DNA of 64,000 nt from WJKG01 sp964627305 (GCA_964627305.1 CAZVHP010000004.1:1-64000), one strand, 5' to 3'. Counted from the stretch's first letter, positions 9,247-18,941 are shown. A program made the numbers and translations. The notes: generated from the sequence alone by a model not told the origin.

Positions 9247-10601
9247 TTAGACCTCTCGCCACTGTGTTTCATGCGGTTGACGGTGAAGCGGTACTTGCCG
9301 GATGACGTCGTATCGATCCTGTCAACCCGTTGAAGCTCGATGGTGACACTATCACCGGTCTTCCTGCGGATGCCCTCGGTCACGAAGGCAAAGTCCGCGT
9401 CTGAGGTGTCGCTGATAATCCTGACCACCAGCCGATTCTCCGATTCCTGGACAACCTGAAACTGGCGCACCTCGGGGTGGCCGTAGAACAGGTGCGTGAA
9501 GAACTCGCCGTGAATCTGTTTGTTGCCGACGGTGATGATGTCGGATGACCGTCCCACGATGCCATCCAGCAGCGGGTAGCTTCGCCCGCAGGGGCATGGT
9601 TCGGCGTTCAGGCGGCCCATGTCGCCGATCAGGTAACGGATAAACGGGAAGGCCGGCTCGCTGAGGTCGGTAACGACGATATGGCCGGTCTCTCCGGCGG
9701 GCAGGGGCGTACCCTTGTCATCGGTGATTTCGACAATCCGGCCCGAGGCCATGACGTGCAATCCCCGATGGTGCGGGCATTCCGCTGCGAGGTTGTTGAT
9801 TTCACGGGAGCCGTAGAAGTTGAACACGGGCGCGGCAAAGGCTGTCTGGATAGCCTCGCGCTGGTGAGCAAAGAGCATCTCGGCGGCGGAGCGGATGGCA
9901 ACCGGCCGGATTGGCCAGCGGTTGGGGTCGGTCAGCATGCGGCTGGCGGCCAGATGCAGCGATGAGGCGTAGCCGTAGATGTAGCGCGGCTGGAAGGCGA
10001 CCAGCTCGTCGAGGAACTGGTCCATTGCGGCATTGTCGACATCAAACGAATTCAGTGACCGCACACGCGCCAGGCGCGCCATGAGTTTCTGACGTTTCGA
10101 TTGCTCGGCGAAATCGCGATCGGCGCCCCAGAAGATGGCGGTTGGGTCGCCGGGGCGGACTTCCAGCCATGACAGAAACAACAGGTGCAGTCCGGCGCTG
10201 AATTCCCGGTAGTCGCGGCTGTGATAGAAATTGACCGGATTGCCGGTTGAGCCGCCGGAGGCATCGGGGGTGGCATTGGCGGCGGACTCACTACGGATAT
10301 CCTCGGCGTGGTTCTGCAGGTCGTCCCGTGTCAGCAGAGGCAGGGCGGCCAGTTCGGCCAGTGACGTCATGCGCATAATGTGCTGTCTGAACGGGGCCAG
10401 GCGCCGGCGATGGAACGGGCTGTCATTCAGGGCGTGCAGCAGCAGGGTCTTCAGGCGACCGAGCCGCACAAGCTCCAGTTGTTCGGGCGGCGCCCACTGC
10501 TCGCGCAGAAACACCTGGAAGTGCTCGTAATCCTGCCGATTCTTCATAGCGGCCTTTGCCTGAAGGTGCAGGCTGTATATGTCAGTATACAACTGGCTCA
10601 T
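9243..10601 (-). CDS. CapK/PaaK-like adenylate-forming protein
   Basis: This 452-residue protein belongs to the phenylacetate-CoA ligase-like branch of adenylate-forming enzymes. The ATP-binding P-loop ASGGSTGNPV is at 114-123. Later come NFYGSREINNLAAECPHHRG and the C-terminal motif LIGDMGRLNAEPCPCGRSYP, with a cysteine pair typical of CapK and PaaK homologues. CapK-type proteins are common in capsule and EPS clusters, where an acyl- or aminoacyl-activating role is presumed. Start ATG at 10601 lies three bases from the stop of the O-antigen-ligase-like gene. The gene pairs by overlap with the asparagine-synthase-like gene, which suggests they act in sequence on the same substituent. Confidence 0.8.
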   Translation of the reverse strand: MSQLYTDIYSLHLQAKAAMKNRQDYEHFQVFLREQWAPPEQLELVRLGRLKTLLLHALNDSPFHRRRLAPFRQHIMRMTSLAELAALPLLTRDDLQNHAEDIRSESAANATPDASGGSTGNPVNFYHSRDYREFSAGLHLLFLSWLEVRPGDPTAIFWGADRDFAEQSKRQKLMARLARVRSLNSFDVDNAAMDQFLDELVAFQPRYIYGYASSLHLAASRMLTDPNRWPIRPVAIRSAAEMLFAHQREAIQTAFAAPVFNFYGSREINNLAAECPHHRGLHVMASGRIVEITDDKGTPLPAGETGHIVVTDLSEPAFPFIRYLIGDMGRLNAEPCPCGRSYPLLDGIVGRSSDIITVGNKQIHGEFFTHLFYGHPEVRQFQVVQESENRLVVRIISDTSDADFAFVTEGIRRKTGDSVTIELQRVDRIDTTSSGKYRFTVNRMKHSGERSK

Positions 10602-10604
10602 ACG

Positions 10605-12065
10605 CTATCTTGATTGACGGTGCAGGGGGGCAGGCGCTGTCTTTGGCGTCTCGTCCGATGATGCCGCCGAGGTTGGCGGGCTGTCCTGTTTATCGCGCTC
10701 AACAATGGTTAGCATGGCCACAGACAGCGCCGCGATCACATACCAGTTGAAGCGGAACAGGTTGTGTCCGAACATCCCGGCCACCCACAGGGCGATAATG
10801 GATATGGCGAAGCTGGTGGCATAGGTATAGACCCAGCGTTTGGAGGGATCCTGCAGCCCTATGCGGCGAAGTTTGCCGATGTTGCGAACCACATTCCGGA
10901 AGAAGAGCCCCATCCAGACGACTATGCCCACAATGCCGGATTCGGCGGCAAGCTGGACGAGGAAGTTGTGTGGTTGGATCCAGCTCCCGCCTCCGAAAGC
11001 GCCCGAGCCATGCGCGGTCGGAAAGGCGCCGATACCGATGCCCAGCAGAGGGCGGTTGATGAACATTTGAATGCCCGTTTTCCATATCTCCCAGCGGCCG
11101 GTGGACGTCTGGTTGAGGTCGTCGACGTCGGTGAGGGTGAGATATCTCGCCTGGTACTGCCCTGGGAGGGTCACCCAGAACACAAGCGCCAGCAGAATGA
11201 TGACGAAGGCCGTGATGAACTTATTGCGTGCGAAGACGAATCCTCCAATGAGGACGCCGATGGCGGCGAGGAATCCCCCGCGAGAACCGGTGATACCGAG
11301 AATCATCAACATGCCGACAGCCATGCCGAGCAGGGGTATACGGTAGAAGTAGTTTTTGAAGACGATGGCTGTGGCGACCACAAAGGGTATCGATATGGCG
11401 ATGGTGTTCGCCAGGGTGTTGGGGTCACCCCCCATTGAGGTGGCGCCGGTCATGCGGTCCATGCCCATAGTGTGGGTAAAGGCACCGCTCTGGTAGCCGG
11501 TGTAGGCATCATAGCAGACCTTTCCGATCAGCAGGACATAGAGCAGGATGAAGGCGTTGAGCTTGGGCCGGGTGTCGATGAGTGTTACTATCAAGTAGTA
11601 GAAAACGAGGGTTTTTGCGAAATCTTCGCCGGAATCAATGGTTCCCATCGGATTGAATGACGTGAGAGTCGTCAGATAGATGACGACCCAGAAGGCCAGC
11701 AGTGAAACGGTGACCCGATCGACAGGCAGGCGAAGCACGCCCTCGTGCATCTTGCGATGAATGATAGTGAGAATCAAGGTGGTCACACCGACAATGAACT
11801 CCAAGCGGATGGCCGCCAGCACAGGGTAGACTTCGGCGGGGCGATACATGAAGATGAACAGGTACAGCAGAAGGCCGTAGATTGGCCAGCGGGACATGAC
11901 ATACAGATTGACTATCAGGGCAATGCCGCCGATGATGAACACCTGTCCCTTCAACCCGGCCATCAGAATGCCGATGGCCGCCCCTGTGGACAGCACAATC
12001 AGCAGTATCCACAGCAGCAGGCGGCCGGAGATAATGGGGGTGTTTCGTGCCAGTTCGTTAGCCAT
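10605..12065 (-). CDS. O-antigen ligase/polymerase-type membrane protein (Wzy/WaaL-like)
   Basis: A polytopic membrane protein of 486 residues from the preferred ATG at 12065 (MANELARN), which lies a few bases after the stop of the flippase gene. A longer frame reaches 12191 but would overlap that gene widely. Ten or more hydrophobic segments are visible. The ligase/polymerase signature sits in the large loop: TSTGRWEIWKTGIQMFINR, then PLLGIGIGAFPTAHG and QPHNFLVQLAAESGIVG. These residues (R, G-x-G, H-N) are typical of the Wzy_C/O-antigen ligase family and of exosortase-A-associated O-glycosylation ligases. It should polymerise or transfer the lipid-linked glycan at the periplasmic face. Confidence 0.85.
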   Translation of the reverse strand: MANELARNTPIISGRLLLWILLIVLSTGAAIGILMAGLKGQVFIIGGIALIVNLYVMSRWPIYGLLLYLFIFMYRPAEVYPVLAAIRLEFIVGVTTLILTIIHRKMHEGVLRLPVDRVTVSLLAFWVVIYLTTLTSFNPMGTIDSGEDFAKTLVFYYLIVTLIDTRPKLNAFILLYVLLIGKVCYDAYTGYQSGAFTHTMGMDRMTGATSMGGDPNTLANTIAISIPFVVATAIVFKNYFYRIPLLGMAVGMLMILGITGSRGGFLAAIGVLIGGFVFARNKFITAFVIILLALVFWVTLPGQYQARYLTLTDVDDLNQTSTGRWEIWKTGIQMFINRPLLGIGIGAFPTAHGSGAFGGGSWIQPHNFLVQLAAESGIVGIVVWMGLFFRNVVRNIGKLRRIGLQDPSKRWVYTYATSFAISIIALWVAGMFGHNLFRFNWYVIAALSVAMLTIVERDKQDSPPTSAASSDETPKTAPAPLHRQSR

Positions 12066-12072
12066 AACAGGT

Positions 12073-13605
12073 TCAACCTTTGTCAGATTGTCGACCCAGG
12101 GCCGACCTGATCTTAGCGACCAGTCGCGTTCGATCCTCAGGCTCGAGCACAAAGAGGAACAATCCGGCCAGTCCTGCAAGAGAAACAACACTGCAGTCGA
12201 CTATCCACACCAGCCAGGTATCCGGCGGCAAGACAGTGCGCATCACCCATGCGGTCGGAACAGTGATCACTCCTGCAACAAGGAGCGAACGGGTGGCGTT
12301 CGTATAGAATTGCCTGGCTTTGCCGCCGATGACGCGCTGAAATGCCAGCGGGTAGACGACGGAGTAAATGACCAGTTGCGGAATGGTGGTCCCCCAGGCA
12401 ACGCCGACAATGCCCAGGTAGTGAATCAACACAACGGACAGCCCCAAGTTGCACAGCGCCTCACCCAGATGCACGTAGAACACGATCTTGTGTTTCGAGA
12501 GGCCGTAGAGTATGGAATTGGCAATCAACTGAGGATAGGCAATGGCGCTGCCGAGCATAAGGATCAACAGCACCGGGATGCTGTCGGTGAACCCGTCGCC
12601 GACCCACAACAGGATGAAGGGACCGCCGAAGAAGACGGTGGTCAGGGTCGCAACGCCGGCAACGAAGTATAGATAGCGCATAGCCTTGCGATAGATAGTG
12701 CGAATCTTGTCGAAGTCCTGCTGGGCCTCGAAATGACTGATCGTGGGCACGAGGGGTACCGACATCAGTCCGATAACGCCGCGAATCTTGGTCGAGATGC
12801 CGGAGGCCACGGCGTACACAGCGACAAATTCCATGGGTAAAAACCAGCCGATCACCAGATTGTCGGTGTGATAGATCATGAAGTTGGTGATCATGATAAG
12901 AAAAGCAACAATGCCATAGCCGAACAGAAGGCGGTAGTTCTCGCGGTCGATCTTGCCGAGCGTGAGGGCCATTTTCGGAAATGCCCGTGCCCGGTAGACA
13001 TTGATGGAAAGCCAGTAGACCATCGTCAGCCCGAGTATGGCCCAGGCCATTGTCTGCAGTCCCCGGCCCAGTTCCAGCACGACCACGATTGTCAACGGCT
13101 CCAGGACCGCGCGCGCGATTCGGAAGTAGTTGCTGATATCAAAGCGGTGAAACCCGCCTATGGCCGAAAACGGCACGAAGAACAGGTTGGCGGTTTGGGC
13201 AATGCCGAGGGTAATCACCACTACCTGTGCCGTGCGAAACATGTCCGCTTCGATCTGGAATCCCGGGAGTATGAGGAAGGCCACAATGGGGGTCAGGATC
13301 AGAATGATCGAGGCCAGCCCGGCGTAGATGCGGACAGCGGCGTTGTAGATGCCGTTGACCCCGTCCCAGTCGTCGGTTGCGTAGTATTTGGAGTAGTACC
13401 TCACCAGGGACTGTTTCATGCCGAGGTTGGCGAGCGCCATATAGCCGATCAGCGAGAACGAAAGTTGCCAGATCCCGTAGCGTTCCTTGCCCAGCATAGA
13501 GATGAGATACGGGGTAAAGACCAGCGTGATAATCATGGTCAGCCCCGCAGTGAGGTAGCTGACAAACGTGTTCTTGAAGAACTGCCTGACCACTGATGTC
13601 GCCAT
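12073..13605 (-). CDS. Wzx-type polysaccharide flippase (MOP superfamily)
   Basis: A 510-residue integral membrane protein with about 12-14 hydrophobic segments and the layout of MOP-superfamily polysaccharide exporters. The N-terminus FKNTFVSYLTAGLTMIITLVFTPYLI and the following GKERYGIWQLSFSLIGYMAL are characteristic. The conserved YYSKYYA and later DNLVIGWFLP segments also fit. These proteins move undecaprenyl-linked repeat units across the inner membrane. The gene lies three bases after a deacetylase gene and seven bases before the polymerase/ligase gene, the usual Wzx-Wzy arrangement. Confidence 0.87.
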   Translation of the reverse strand: MATSVVRQFFKNTFVSYLTAGLTMIITLVFTPYLISMLGKERYGIWQLSFSLIGYMALANLGMKQSLVRYYSKYYATDDWDGVNGIYNAAVRIYAGLASIILILTPIVAFLILPGFQIEADMFRTAQVVVITLGIAQTANLFFVPFSAIGGFHRFDISNYFRIARAVLEPLTIVVVLELGRGLQTMAWAILGLTMVYWLSINVYRARAFPKMALTLGKIDRENYRLLFGYGIVAFLIMITNFMIYHTDNLVIGWFLPMEFVAVYAVASGISTKIRGVIGLMSVPLVPTISHFEAQQDFDKIRTIYRKAMRYLYFVAGVATLTTVFFGGPFILLWVGDGFTDSIPVLLILMLGSAIAYPQLIANSILYGLSKHKIVFYVHLGEALCNLGLSVVLIHYLGIVGVAWGTTIPQLVIYSVVYPLAFQRVIGGKARQFYTNATRSLLVAGVITVPTAWVMRTVLPPDTWLVWIVDCSVVSLAGLAGLFLFVLEPEDRTRLVAKIRSALGRQSDKG

Positions 13606-13608
13606 GGG

Positions 13609-14685
13609 TTACCCTGCTGACCGTGGTGAGTGGTTGTGAGGCGGGCTAGTCACCGACGGCCCTTCCGGTGCCGTCAGAAGACGTCCGAGTGACCAGTGCC
13701 AATCTGAGGGCGAGCCGCTCCAGACGCCGGCCCGTGGAAGCTGTAGCCGCGAGTCCGCCTCGATTGGGTACCGGCACACTCCATAACGAGTGGTGAACCC
13801 GAGCGCATAACCGGCGCGGCTTGCCTCCTCCAATACGATATCATTGAAGGAGCCTTGCGGATAGCAGAGAGCATAGACCGGCATGCTCAACTGGGTCTCA
13901 AGCTTCTGTTTCGAGTCGACAAGCTCAGCCGCGATCTCGTGGCGTTGCAGTTTGGCCAGTCGCCGGTGGTGCATCGTATGCGATTGCACTGCAATGCTGT
14001 TTTGGATCAGTTGTTTATGCTCGCGCCAGTCCATGCTATGAATTGTCGGCAGGCTTGCGCCGGGACAGCATTGCCGGATTCGCTCGACAACCTTGAGAAT
14101 CTCATTGTCACCAAGCCCGTTCAACGCGCGTACTATCATGCGCGCAGTCTCTGACCGTCGCTCTGCCGACAGGGGGCTTGTGTCAGCTATCGCGGCGCCG
14201 ACGCTCTTTGGCAGGCCAGCGAGACTCCTGACACGTTCTAAGTCCTCTTCTGTCATCACGCGCAGCAGGTGACCCACCCAGACATGCCAGAGAAACTTGT
14301 CGCCGTCAACGAAGTCCACCGGTGTGAAGACCACTGCCGGCCAGTTGCGCTCCTGAAGGGCCGGCAGGACGTGGGCGATAAACTCAGAATCAGCATCGTC
14401 GAAAGTCAGCAACGCAGAATGCTCCCGAGGGGACGTCTGGCCCAGAACGATATCACGGAACTCATCCAGGGGAATCACCGTGAAGTACTCGCCGATCGCA
14501 TCAAGCTGCCCGCGGAAGTCTCGCACATCCAGTCCCCGGTCGTACCCCAGATAGTATTCCGGAGCGGTGGCATGATCGGTAACGCGGTAAAACGTGAACG
14601 CCGCCAGAATCGGCTTGCGCCGCAGACGATAGGCCAGTCGCCAGAAGCCAAGCCGGTGAGCCAAGGTTTTGATGACGCGTTTCAT
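13609..14685 (-). CDS. Polysaccharide deacetylase, NodB/CE4 family, second copy
   Basis: A 358-residue NodB-type deacetylase. The catalytic motif reads TFDDA at residues 94-98, with alanine replacing the usual glycine, so both aspartates remain. The metal-binding histidines are in SHTMHH at 235-240, and ALCYPQGSFND supplies the later conserved arginine/tyrosine-loop region. Compared with the other deacetylase in this locus it starts with a short basic region and no clear signal peptide. It is three bases upstream of the flippase, so it is probably part of the same operon and acts on the same glycan. The loss of glycine may alter but need not abolish activity. Confidence 0.8.
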   Translation of the reverse strand: MKRVIKTLAHRLGFWRLAYRLRRKPILAAFTFYRVTDHATAPEYYLGYDRGLDVRDFRGQLDAIGEYFTVIPLDEFRDIVLGQTSPREHSALLTFDDADSEFIAHVLPALQERNWPAVVFTPVDFVDGDKFLWHVWVGHLLRVMTEEDLERVRSLAGLPKSVGAAIADTSPLSAERRSETARMIVRALNGLGDNEILKVVERIRQCCPGASLPTIHSMDWREHKQLIQNSIAVQSHTMHHRRLAKLQRHEIAAELVDSKQKLETQLSMPVYALCYPQGSFNDIVLEEASRAGYALGFTTRYGVCRYPIEADSRLQLPRAGVWSGSPSDWHWSLGRLLTAPEGPSVTSPPHNHSPRSAG

Positions 14686-14718
14686 ACTATGCTGCCTGCA
14701 ACTGGCGGTATCGCGATC

Positions 14719-15777
14719 CTAAGCGTCATTGTCCAGAAGCGTGAAATACCAGTTGTTCAGATCCATCACCTTCTCCCTGAGCGGCCAATCTGGTTTTGAA
14801 TACACGATAAATGAACGCCCTGAACCACGCACGCGAAATCCCTGCTGCCGCATCCGGTTGACAATTGCTTCGTCTCCAACGAACACGAAATTGATACTCT
14901 GTGACCCGGAAACGAATTGCTGTACAACAAACTCCTCGACCAGAGTGTCGAAAGTCGTCTCAAAGTCCCTGGCGATAATGTCATAGACAGTCGTGACACC
15001 ATCGTGCTCAAGGTAGACAACATATCCCAGAAGCGATTCAGAATCCAACTGATAGAGCCCGCAAGCCCGGAAATCTCGGTAGGCGCACTCGAACACTCGC
15101 CAATTCAGCCATTCTACTGTCCGCTGACCAAGAATCACCCTGCTGCCGACCGCCTCGCTCCAAAGTTTGCTCACACCGTTGTCAAAGCGATGCAATGGTC
15201 GCAACTCTACCCCGCCCCGCTGACTTCTACGGCGGGATCTTGCGGGGCGCAGGAAGAGATCGATCAGTGGTGAGAAGATGTTTGCAAGCAGATCGGACCG
15301 GAGACGTTCCTTGAGCACTCGACGAGACCGCAAAGGTCGAGCGATGCGGACCTCTCGACCGAGTACAGTGTAGCCAGCTCGCTGCGTAATGGGGGCGGAG
15401 GTGTCGTTGGGCGTACCGATCAGGATCGCTGCCTGATTGTGCTCAAGCCACTCAATCATGGCCTTGCGTAATCTGAAAGCGAGGCCCTGACGTCGGTGCT
15501 GCCTGCTTACCCCCAGATCCGCGCCCTTGCCGATTGGATATGTCTTGCCTTCGATCTGTATCTGCCCAGGAAAGCATGCGATGGACCCGACTGATGAGCC
15601 ATCCTTTCGGTGCTTGACCATCCAGACCTTCGCTGAGCCATGGGGATTGCCCAGGTAGAAGAAGGTGAAGCGCTCTTCGTTCCACCCGGGGAAACTGGTA
15701 TGCCAAAAGTCGACTATCTTCCCGCGCTCTTTTGCAGGATCAACTTCTGCGATTTCGTAATCATCAACTGCGGACAT
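14719..15777 (-). CDS. GNAT-family N-acyltransferase
   Basis: A 352-residue protein whose N-terminal 150 residues form a GNAT domain. The acetyl-CoA site is the segment GVSRQHRRQGLAFRLRKAM, the Q/R-x-x-G-x-A/G motif of motif A. It continues with IGTPNDTSAPITQRAGYTV, a typical motif-B region. The C-terminal half (about 180-352) is less clear but has a second alpha/beta pattern and could be another degenerate GNAT unit. It lies one base from the next GNAT gene (15779 stop) and 33 bases before the deacetylase. A sugar-N-acyl transfer role is likely from context. Substrate unknown. Confidence 0.72.
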   Translation of the reverse strand: MSAVDDYEIAEVDPAKERGKIVDFWHTSFPGWNEERFTFFYLGNPHGSAKVWMVKHRKDGSSVGSIACFPGQIQIEGKTYPIGKGADLGVSRQHRRQGLAFRLRKAMIEWLEHNQAAILIGTPNDTSAPITQRAGYTVLGREVRIARPLRSRRVLKERLRSDLLANIFSPLIDLFLRPARSRRRSQRGGVELRPLHRFDNGVSKLWSEAVGSRVILGQRTVEWLNWRVFECAYRDFRACGLYQLDSESLLGYVVYLEHDGVTTVYDIIARDFETTFDTLVEEFVVQQFVSGSQSINFVFVGDEAIVNRMRQQGFRVRGSGRSFIVYSKPDWPLREKVMDLNNWYFTLLDNDA

Positions 15778-15778
15778 G

Positions 15779-16486
15779 TCACCCTTTCCCAGTCTGTTTC
15801 GTATCCGTATGTGTCTGACTCCCGGAACGGCGGCCGTGGATTCGTTCGAACCTTTCTACCTGTGTCGGCCAACTGCGGCGGTATACCCACCGTAGCCCTA
15901 GCAGGCACACGTAGAATGTCTCGCCGACAACTTTTGATCCATGCCGGCGGTGTAGTTCATGCGATGCGGCATTACATGGTTCCACGGCCGCGTACATCTG
16001 TGTTCTTCCAGCGGGGGCGAAATGACGGAACAAACTCTCAGTGCAGGCCAGGGACATGCCCTGACGCCTCGCTTCCGGGACCGTGAAGTCAGAATGCATG
16101 TAGAAGCCGTCGCGGCCCGGGTCAAGCAGAGTATACATGCTTTCGGCCCCAAGCCGGGTGGGCGAAGTGCGCGCCCACTTGTAGCTGAGCAGCCGATCTT
16201 TGTCTACCACACCGCAACAGATGTCGCCGCGGTCGAAGTTCTCCTGTAGCTTCTCTTGTGGCCTGCCGATCATTGGTGCGAGCTTCTCAATGTCGTTTTG
16301 GTCGAAAAGCACGATCCGGTCTGCGTGTCGAAACGGATACGACCCCTGGCGCCTCTCCTGTATGAACAGCAGGACGTGATGGTAATCAAGCAGGCAATCG
16401 GGGAGATACGATGCAAAGGCAGTCAGAAGGTAGTCTATGCCTCCGTACCGAATTCTGCCCCATATTCGTCTTAACCGACCGCTCAT
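15779..16486 (-). CDS. GNAT-family N-acyltransferase
   Basis: A 235-residue protein. The GNAT core lies at about 95-215: DFTVPEARRQGMSLACTESL holds the acetyl-CoA-binding R-R-Q-G-M motif, and AAVEPCNAASHELHRRHGSK is the usual motif B. The N-terminal 90 residues have no recognised domain and may bind the acceptor. Start ATG at 16486. It is co-directional with, and one base from, the following GNAT gene, so the two may act together in modifying one glycan. The substrate is unknown. Confidence 0.72.
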   Translation of the reverse strand: MSGRLRRIWGRIRYGGIDYLLTAFASYLPDCLLDYHHVLLFIQERRQGSYPFRHADRIVLFDQNDIEKLAPMIGRPQEKLQENFDRGDICCGVVDKDRLLSYKWARTSPTRLGAESMYTLLDPGRDGFYMHSDFTVPEARRQGMSLACTESLFRHFAPAGRTQMYAAVEPCNAASHELHRRHGSKVVGETFYVCLLGLRWVYRRSWPTQVERFERIHGRRSGSQTHTDTKQTGKG

Positions 16487-16646
16487 GTGTCTCTCCGTTC
16501 GAGTTCACGCCGGATTGATGCCGCGAGTTACGTCTAACAGGATGATATGACTATCCACAATCTCCGGCAACATATCAGTCCTGACTTCTCCAGCCAAAAC
16601 GCAATCCACAGCCAACCTGCGCAGCCAGAAGCTCTGGTTTCAGCGC

Positions 16647-17780
16647 TCAGAGACCATCTCGACGACGATCGGGCGCGTTCGATAGCTTCTGCTGCAGCCG
16701 CCGAGGCCAGTAGCCCAGGACGCGACTGCGCCACCGGCGAGGATACAGATAGAGGTTCAGGTAGTCATACTGCTCAACCTGCCAGACATCCAGCCACGGC
16801 GCCGCCGACATGAAGTCCAGCTTCACGACAGACGGATCCTCGATGGCTCGTTTGATTGTCAGCCAGTGGCCAATCTGCCCGGGCCCAAGATGGCGGTATT
16901 CCTCGCAGAAGGCGGTCTTCGGCATGAACAGCATGCCTTCACCGCGCAGGACGAGATGCATCGATAACACGCGACCCTGCGCCCTGACCAGATGCCACTC
17001 GCACGCTCCGAGCGCGGCCAATCGCCGCACAAAGCACTTGTAGAATGCTACGTCAGCCGAATCACTTCTGATGGCCGTCTGTCCTTCCCCTTTCCAGCCT
17101 GAGGCTTCCAGTTCGATGAATGCCTCGGTAAGTGCACGTGCTTCTTGTTCGTCCTTCGCGACTTGCTCGCGTGCCTCGGGCAGCTCCATGAGCTTGCGGT
17201 ACAACCGTTTGACTTCACGTCGGTGCTTGGCCTTCAGGCCGGCCTCCCAGCGCTCAAGGCTCTGCGAGGTATCAACAGCCTTGCCATGGCAGTCGAACTG
17301 CCTGAGCACGTGCAGCGAGGTTGTCTCGTTCAGCCAGGGGTCGGCTCGGTCGGCGCGAAGGTGCCTCAGTTCGATCGCGAGTGCTTCGGGCACCGCTTTC
17401 AGCGCGCTGCGGGCCATGTCGCCCGGGACGGTGGTGTCGGCATCGTCCGCAACGAGCGGCTCGACACTGAACGGGCTGATCAGCGCTGTGTAGGCAAGAG
17501 GTCCGGTCTTTCGCTTCTCTACCAGCAGCGGCATGACGCCGACCAGACGAGAGTCCTGATGTGCCAACGCGCACACCCACCGGTCGCTCGGCCGCAAGCG
17601 GCAATCCAGCCAGGCCGAGTAATAGGCGAAAGAGGACATTGGGCTGGCTCCCGGGGTCTGCAGGGCAAGATCATTCCACTGCTCACCCCAGCGCTCCAGT
17701 TCTTCGCGGTCTGTAACGGCTATCACCTTCGATGTCGCGGTTTGGGGCTTCATGCTCATGGTATCAGCGTTGATCGCCAT
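16647..17780 (-). CDS. FemAB/BioF2-like acyltransferase (paralogue 1 of 3)
   Basis: A 377-residue protein of the FemAB/BioF2-like GNAT group. Conserved points are RWGEQWNDLAL near 30, ALAHQDSRLVGVMPLLVEKR, the KAKHRREVKRLYRKL basic helix, and the ELEASGWKGEGQTAI motif that is nearly identical in its two neighbours. The C-terminal part has YRHLGPGQIGHWLTIKRAI and ends in a basic tail. The family includes XrtA-associated FemAB proteins thought to add an acyl or aminoacyl group to a glycan or lipid-linked sugar. It follows a second paralogue by nine bases. All three paralogues keep the E-A-x-G-W-K-G motif, so they arose by tandem duplication. Confidence 0.78.
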   Translation of the reverse strand: MAINADTMSMKPQTATSKVIAVTDREELERWGEQWNDLALQTPGASPMSSFAYYSAWLDCRLRPSDRWVCALAHQDSRLVGVMPLLVEKRKTGPLAYTALISPFSVEPLVADDADTTVPGDMARSALKAVPEALAIELRHLRADRADPWLNETTSLHVLRQFDCHGKAVDTSQSLERWEAGLKAKHRREVKRLYRKLMELPEAREQVAKDEQEARALTEAFIELEASGWKGEGQTAIRSDSADVAFYKCFVRRLAALGACEWHLVRAQGRVLSMHLVLRGEGMLFMPKTAFCEEYRHLGPGQIGHWLTIKRAIEDPSVVKLDFMSAAPWLDVWQVEQYDYLNLYLYPRRWRSRVLGYWPRRLQQKLSNAPDRRRDGL

Positions 17781-17789
17781 ATCTTCTCG

Positions 17790-18941
17790 TTATCGCTTCA
17801 GCAACCGTCGAAGCCACCTTTGCTTCCGTCCCCAGCCGCGTATGGCGCGCGGCCAGCGGCCGATCAGGGTACTGCGCCAACCGGAAGGATATACGTACAG
17901 GTGGTAGTACTCACAACTGTCTGGGTTCCAGGGCAGGTGGAAGTCCGCCCGGGTCATGGCGTCTAATCGCGCGATGTCAGCCATGCTAAACGCCCGGCGC
18001 AGTATGAAGTAGCGAGACATAATGCCGGGTGAATAGCGACGAAATTGCTCGTTGTAGCATGTCTTGAGGAGCAAGCTTGATTTCGCAAAGCAGACACCCA
18101 GTTGAGCGGCCAGCAACTGCGGTCCGCACTCCAGAAAGTACAGTTCCAGCCAGCCTTTGTCGGCCAGACGGCCGGCCAGATCGCGGTAGAAATCGACGAG
18201 CGTCGCTGATCCGCGTATTGCTGACCCGCGATCCCCTTTCCAGCCAGCGGCCTCGAGGTCCAGTAGTCGTTCGAAATCCGCCTGCCAGTTGCGTGATACC
18301 ACCCGGAGTTCCAGTTCCGCGCCGCAGTCTTTCTCCAGACGGCGAATCCCGCGGCGCAGCTTCCTCCGAAAATCCCCGCTGAGGCCGGCAAAGTACGCAT
18401 CGAAGTCTCCCTGAGTGGGGAAGATCGACCCCGGCGCGTCCTTCTCCACCAGCACGCGGGTCTGGGGTGCGGCGGCGGCATGCATAAGGGTTGGGGAGCT
18501 TTCGGGCAGCCGCATCAGCTCCAGCCACGACGCCTCCGGTACATGGGCAAAGGCCTTGCGGATCATGGCGGGGATGACAGCCGCCTCCTGTCCCTGCCGG
18601 ACCGCGCAGTCGGCGGAGATGGTGTGCCAGTCAAAGGGCGCGGCCAGCACCCAGACGGGAATACCCAACACCTTGCGCTTCTTCACAACCAACGGAAGAA
18701 CGCCCAGCAGTTTGTCGTCGGCATGGGCGATGACACAGAACCATCGCTCGCCCTTCGCAACCCGGTGCCGGAAGTAGGCGCTGATCCAGGCATGCGAGAG
18801 CACCGCCAGCCTCTGGGGCATGGTCAGGGCCAGTTCATTCCACTGGTCGGCCCACGGCTCGAGGTCCTCGAAGCTGCCGGCAACAGTGATGCTGAAGTCC
18901 GCGTTGGCAAGGCCGGTGGCAGTGCTGGAGGTATCAGTCAT
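17790..18941 (-). CDS. FemAB/BioF2-like acyltransferase (paralogue 2 of 3)
   Basis: A 383-residue protein from the preferred ATG at 18941 (MTDTSSTATG). A longer frame to 19103 would add 54 residues without conservation and would overlap the upstream gene deeply. ATG 18953 is an alternative. It shares with its neighbours WADQWNELAL, CVIAHADDKLLGVLPLVVKK, FRRKLRRGIRRLEKD and DLEAAGWKGDRGSAI, then RRYSPGIMSRYFILRRAF. These define the FemAB-like double GNAT fold. The start overlaps the stop of paralogue 3 by eight bases, indicating coupling. Likely role: transfer of an acyl or aminoacyl group during EPS decoration. Specificity is unknown. Confidence 0.77.
   Translation of the reverse strand: MTDTSSTATGLANADFSITVAGSFEDLEPWADQWNELALTMPQRLAVLSHAWISAYFRHRVAKGERWFCVIAHADDKLLGVLPLVVKKRKVLGIPVWVLAAPFDWHTISADCAVRQGQEAAVIPAMIRKAFAHVPEASWLELMRLPESSPTLMHAAAAPQTRVLVEKDAPGSIFPTQGDFDAYFAGLSGDFRRKLRRGIRRLEKDCGAELELRVVSRNWQADFERLLDLEAAGWKGDRGSAIRGSATLVDFYRDLAGRLADKGWLELYFLECGPQLLAAQLGVCFAKSSLLLKTCYNEQFRRYSPGIMSRYFILRRAFSMADIARLDAMTRADFHLPWNPDSCEYYHLYVYPSGWRSTLIGRWPRAIRGWGRKQRWLRRLLKR

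Noticed and set aside
12066..12191. Longer N-terminus for the polymerase/ligase
   Set aside because: It would overlap the flippase gene by about 120 bases, and ATG 12065 sits right after that gene's stop.
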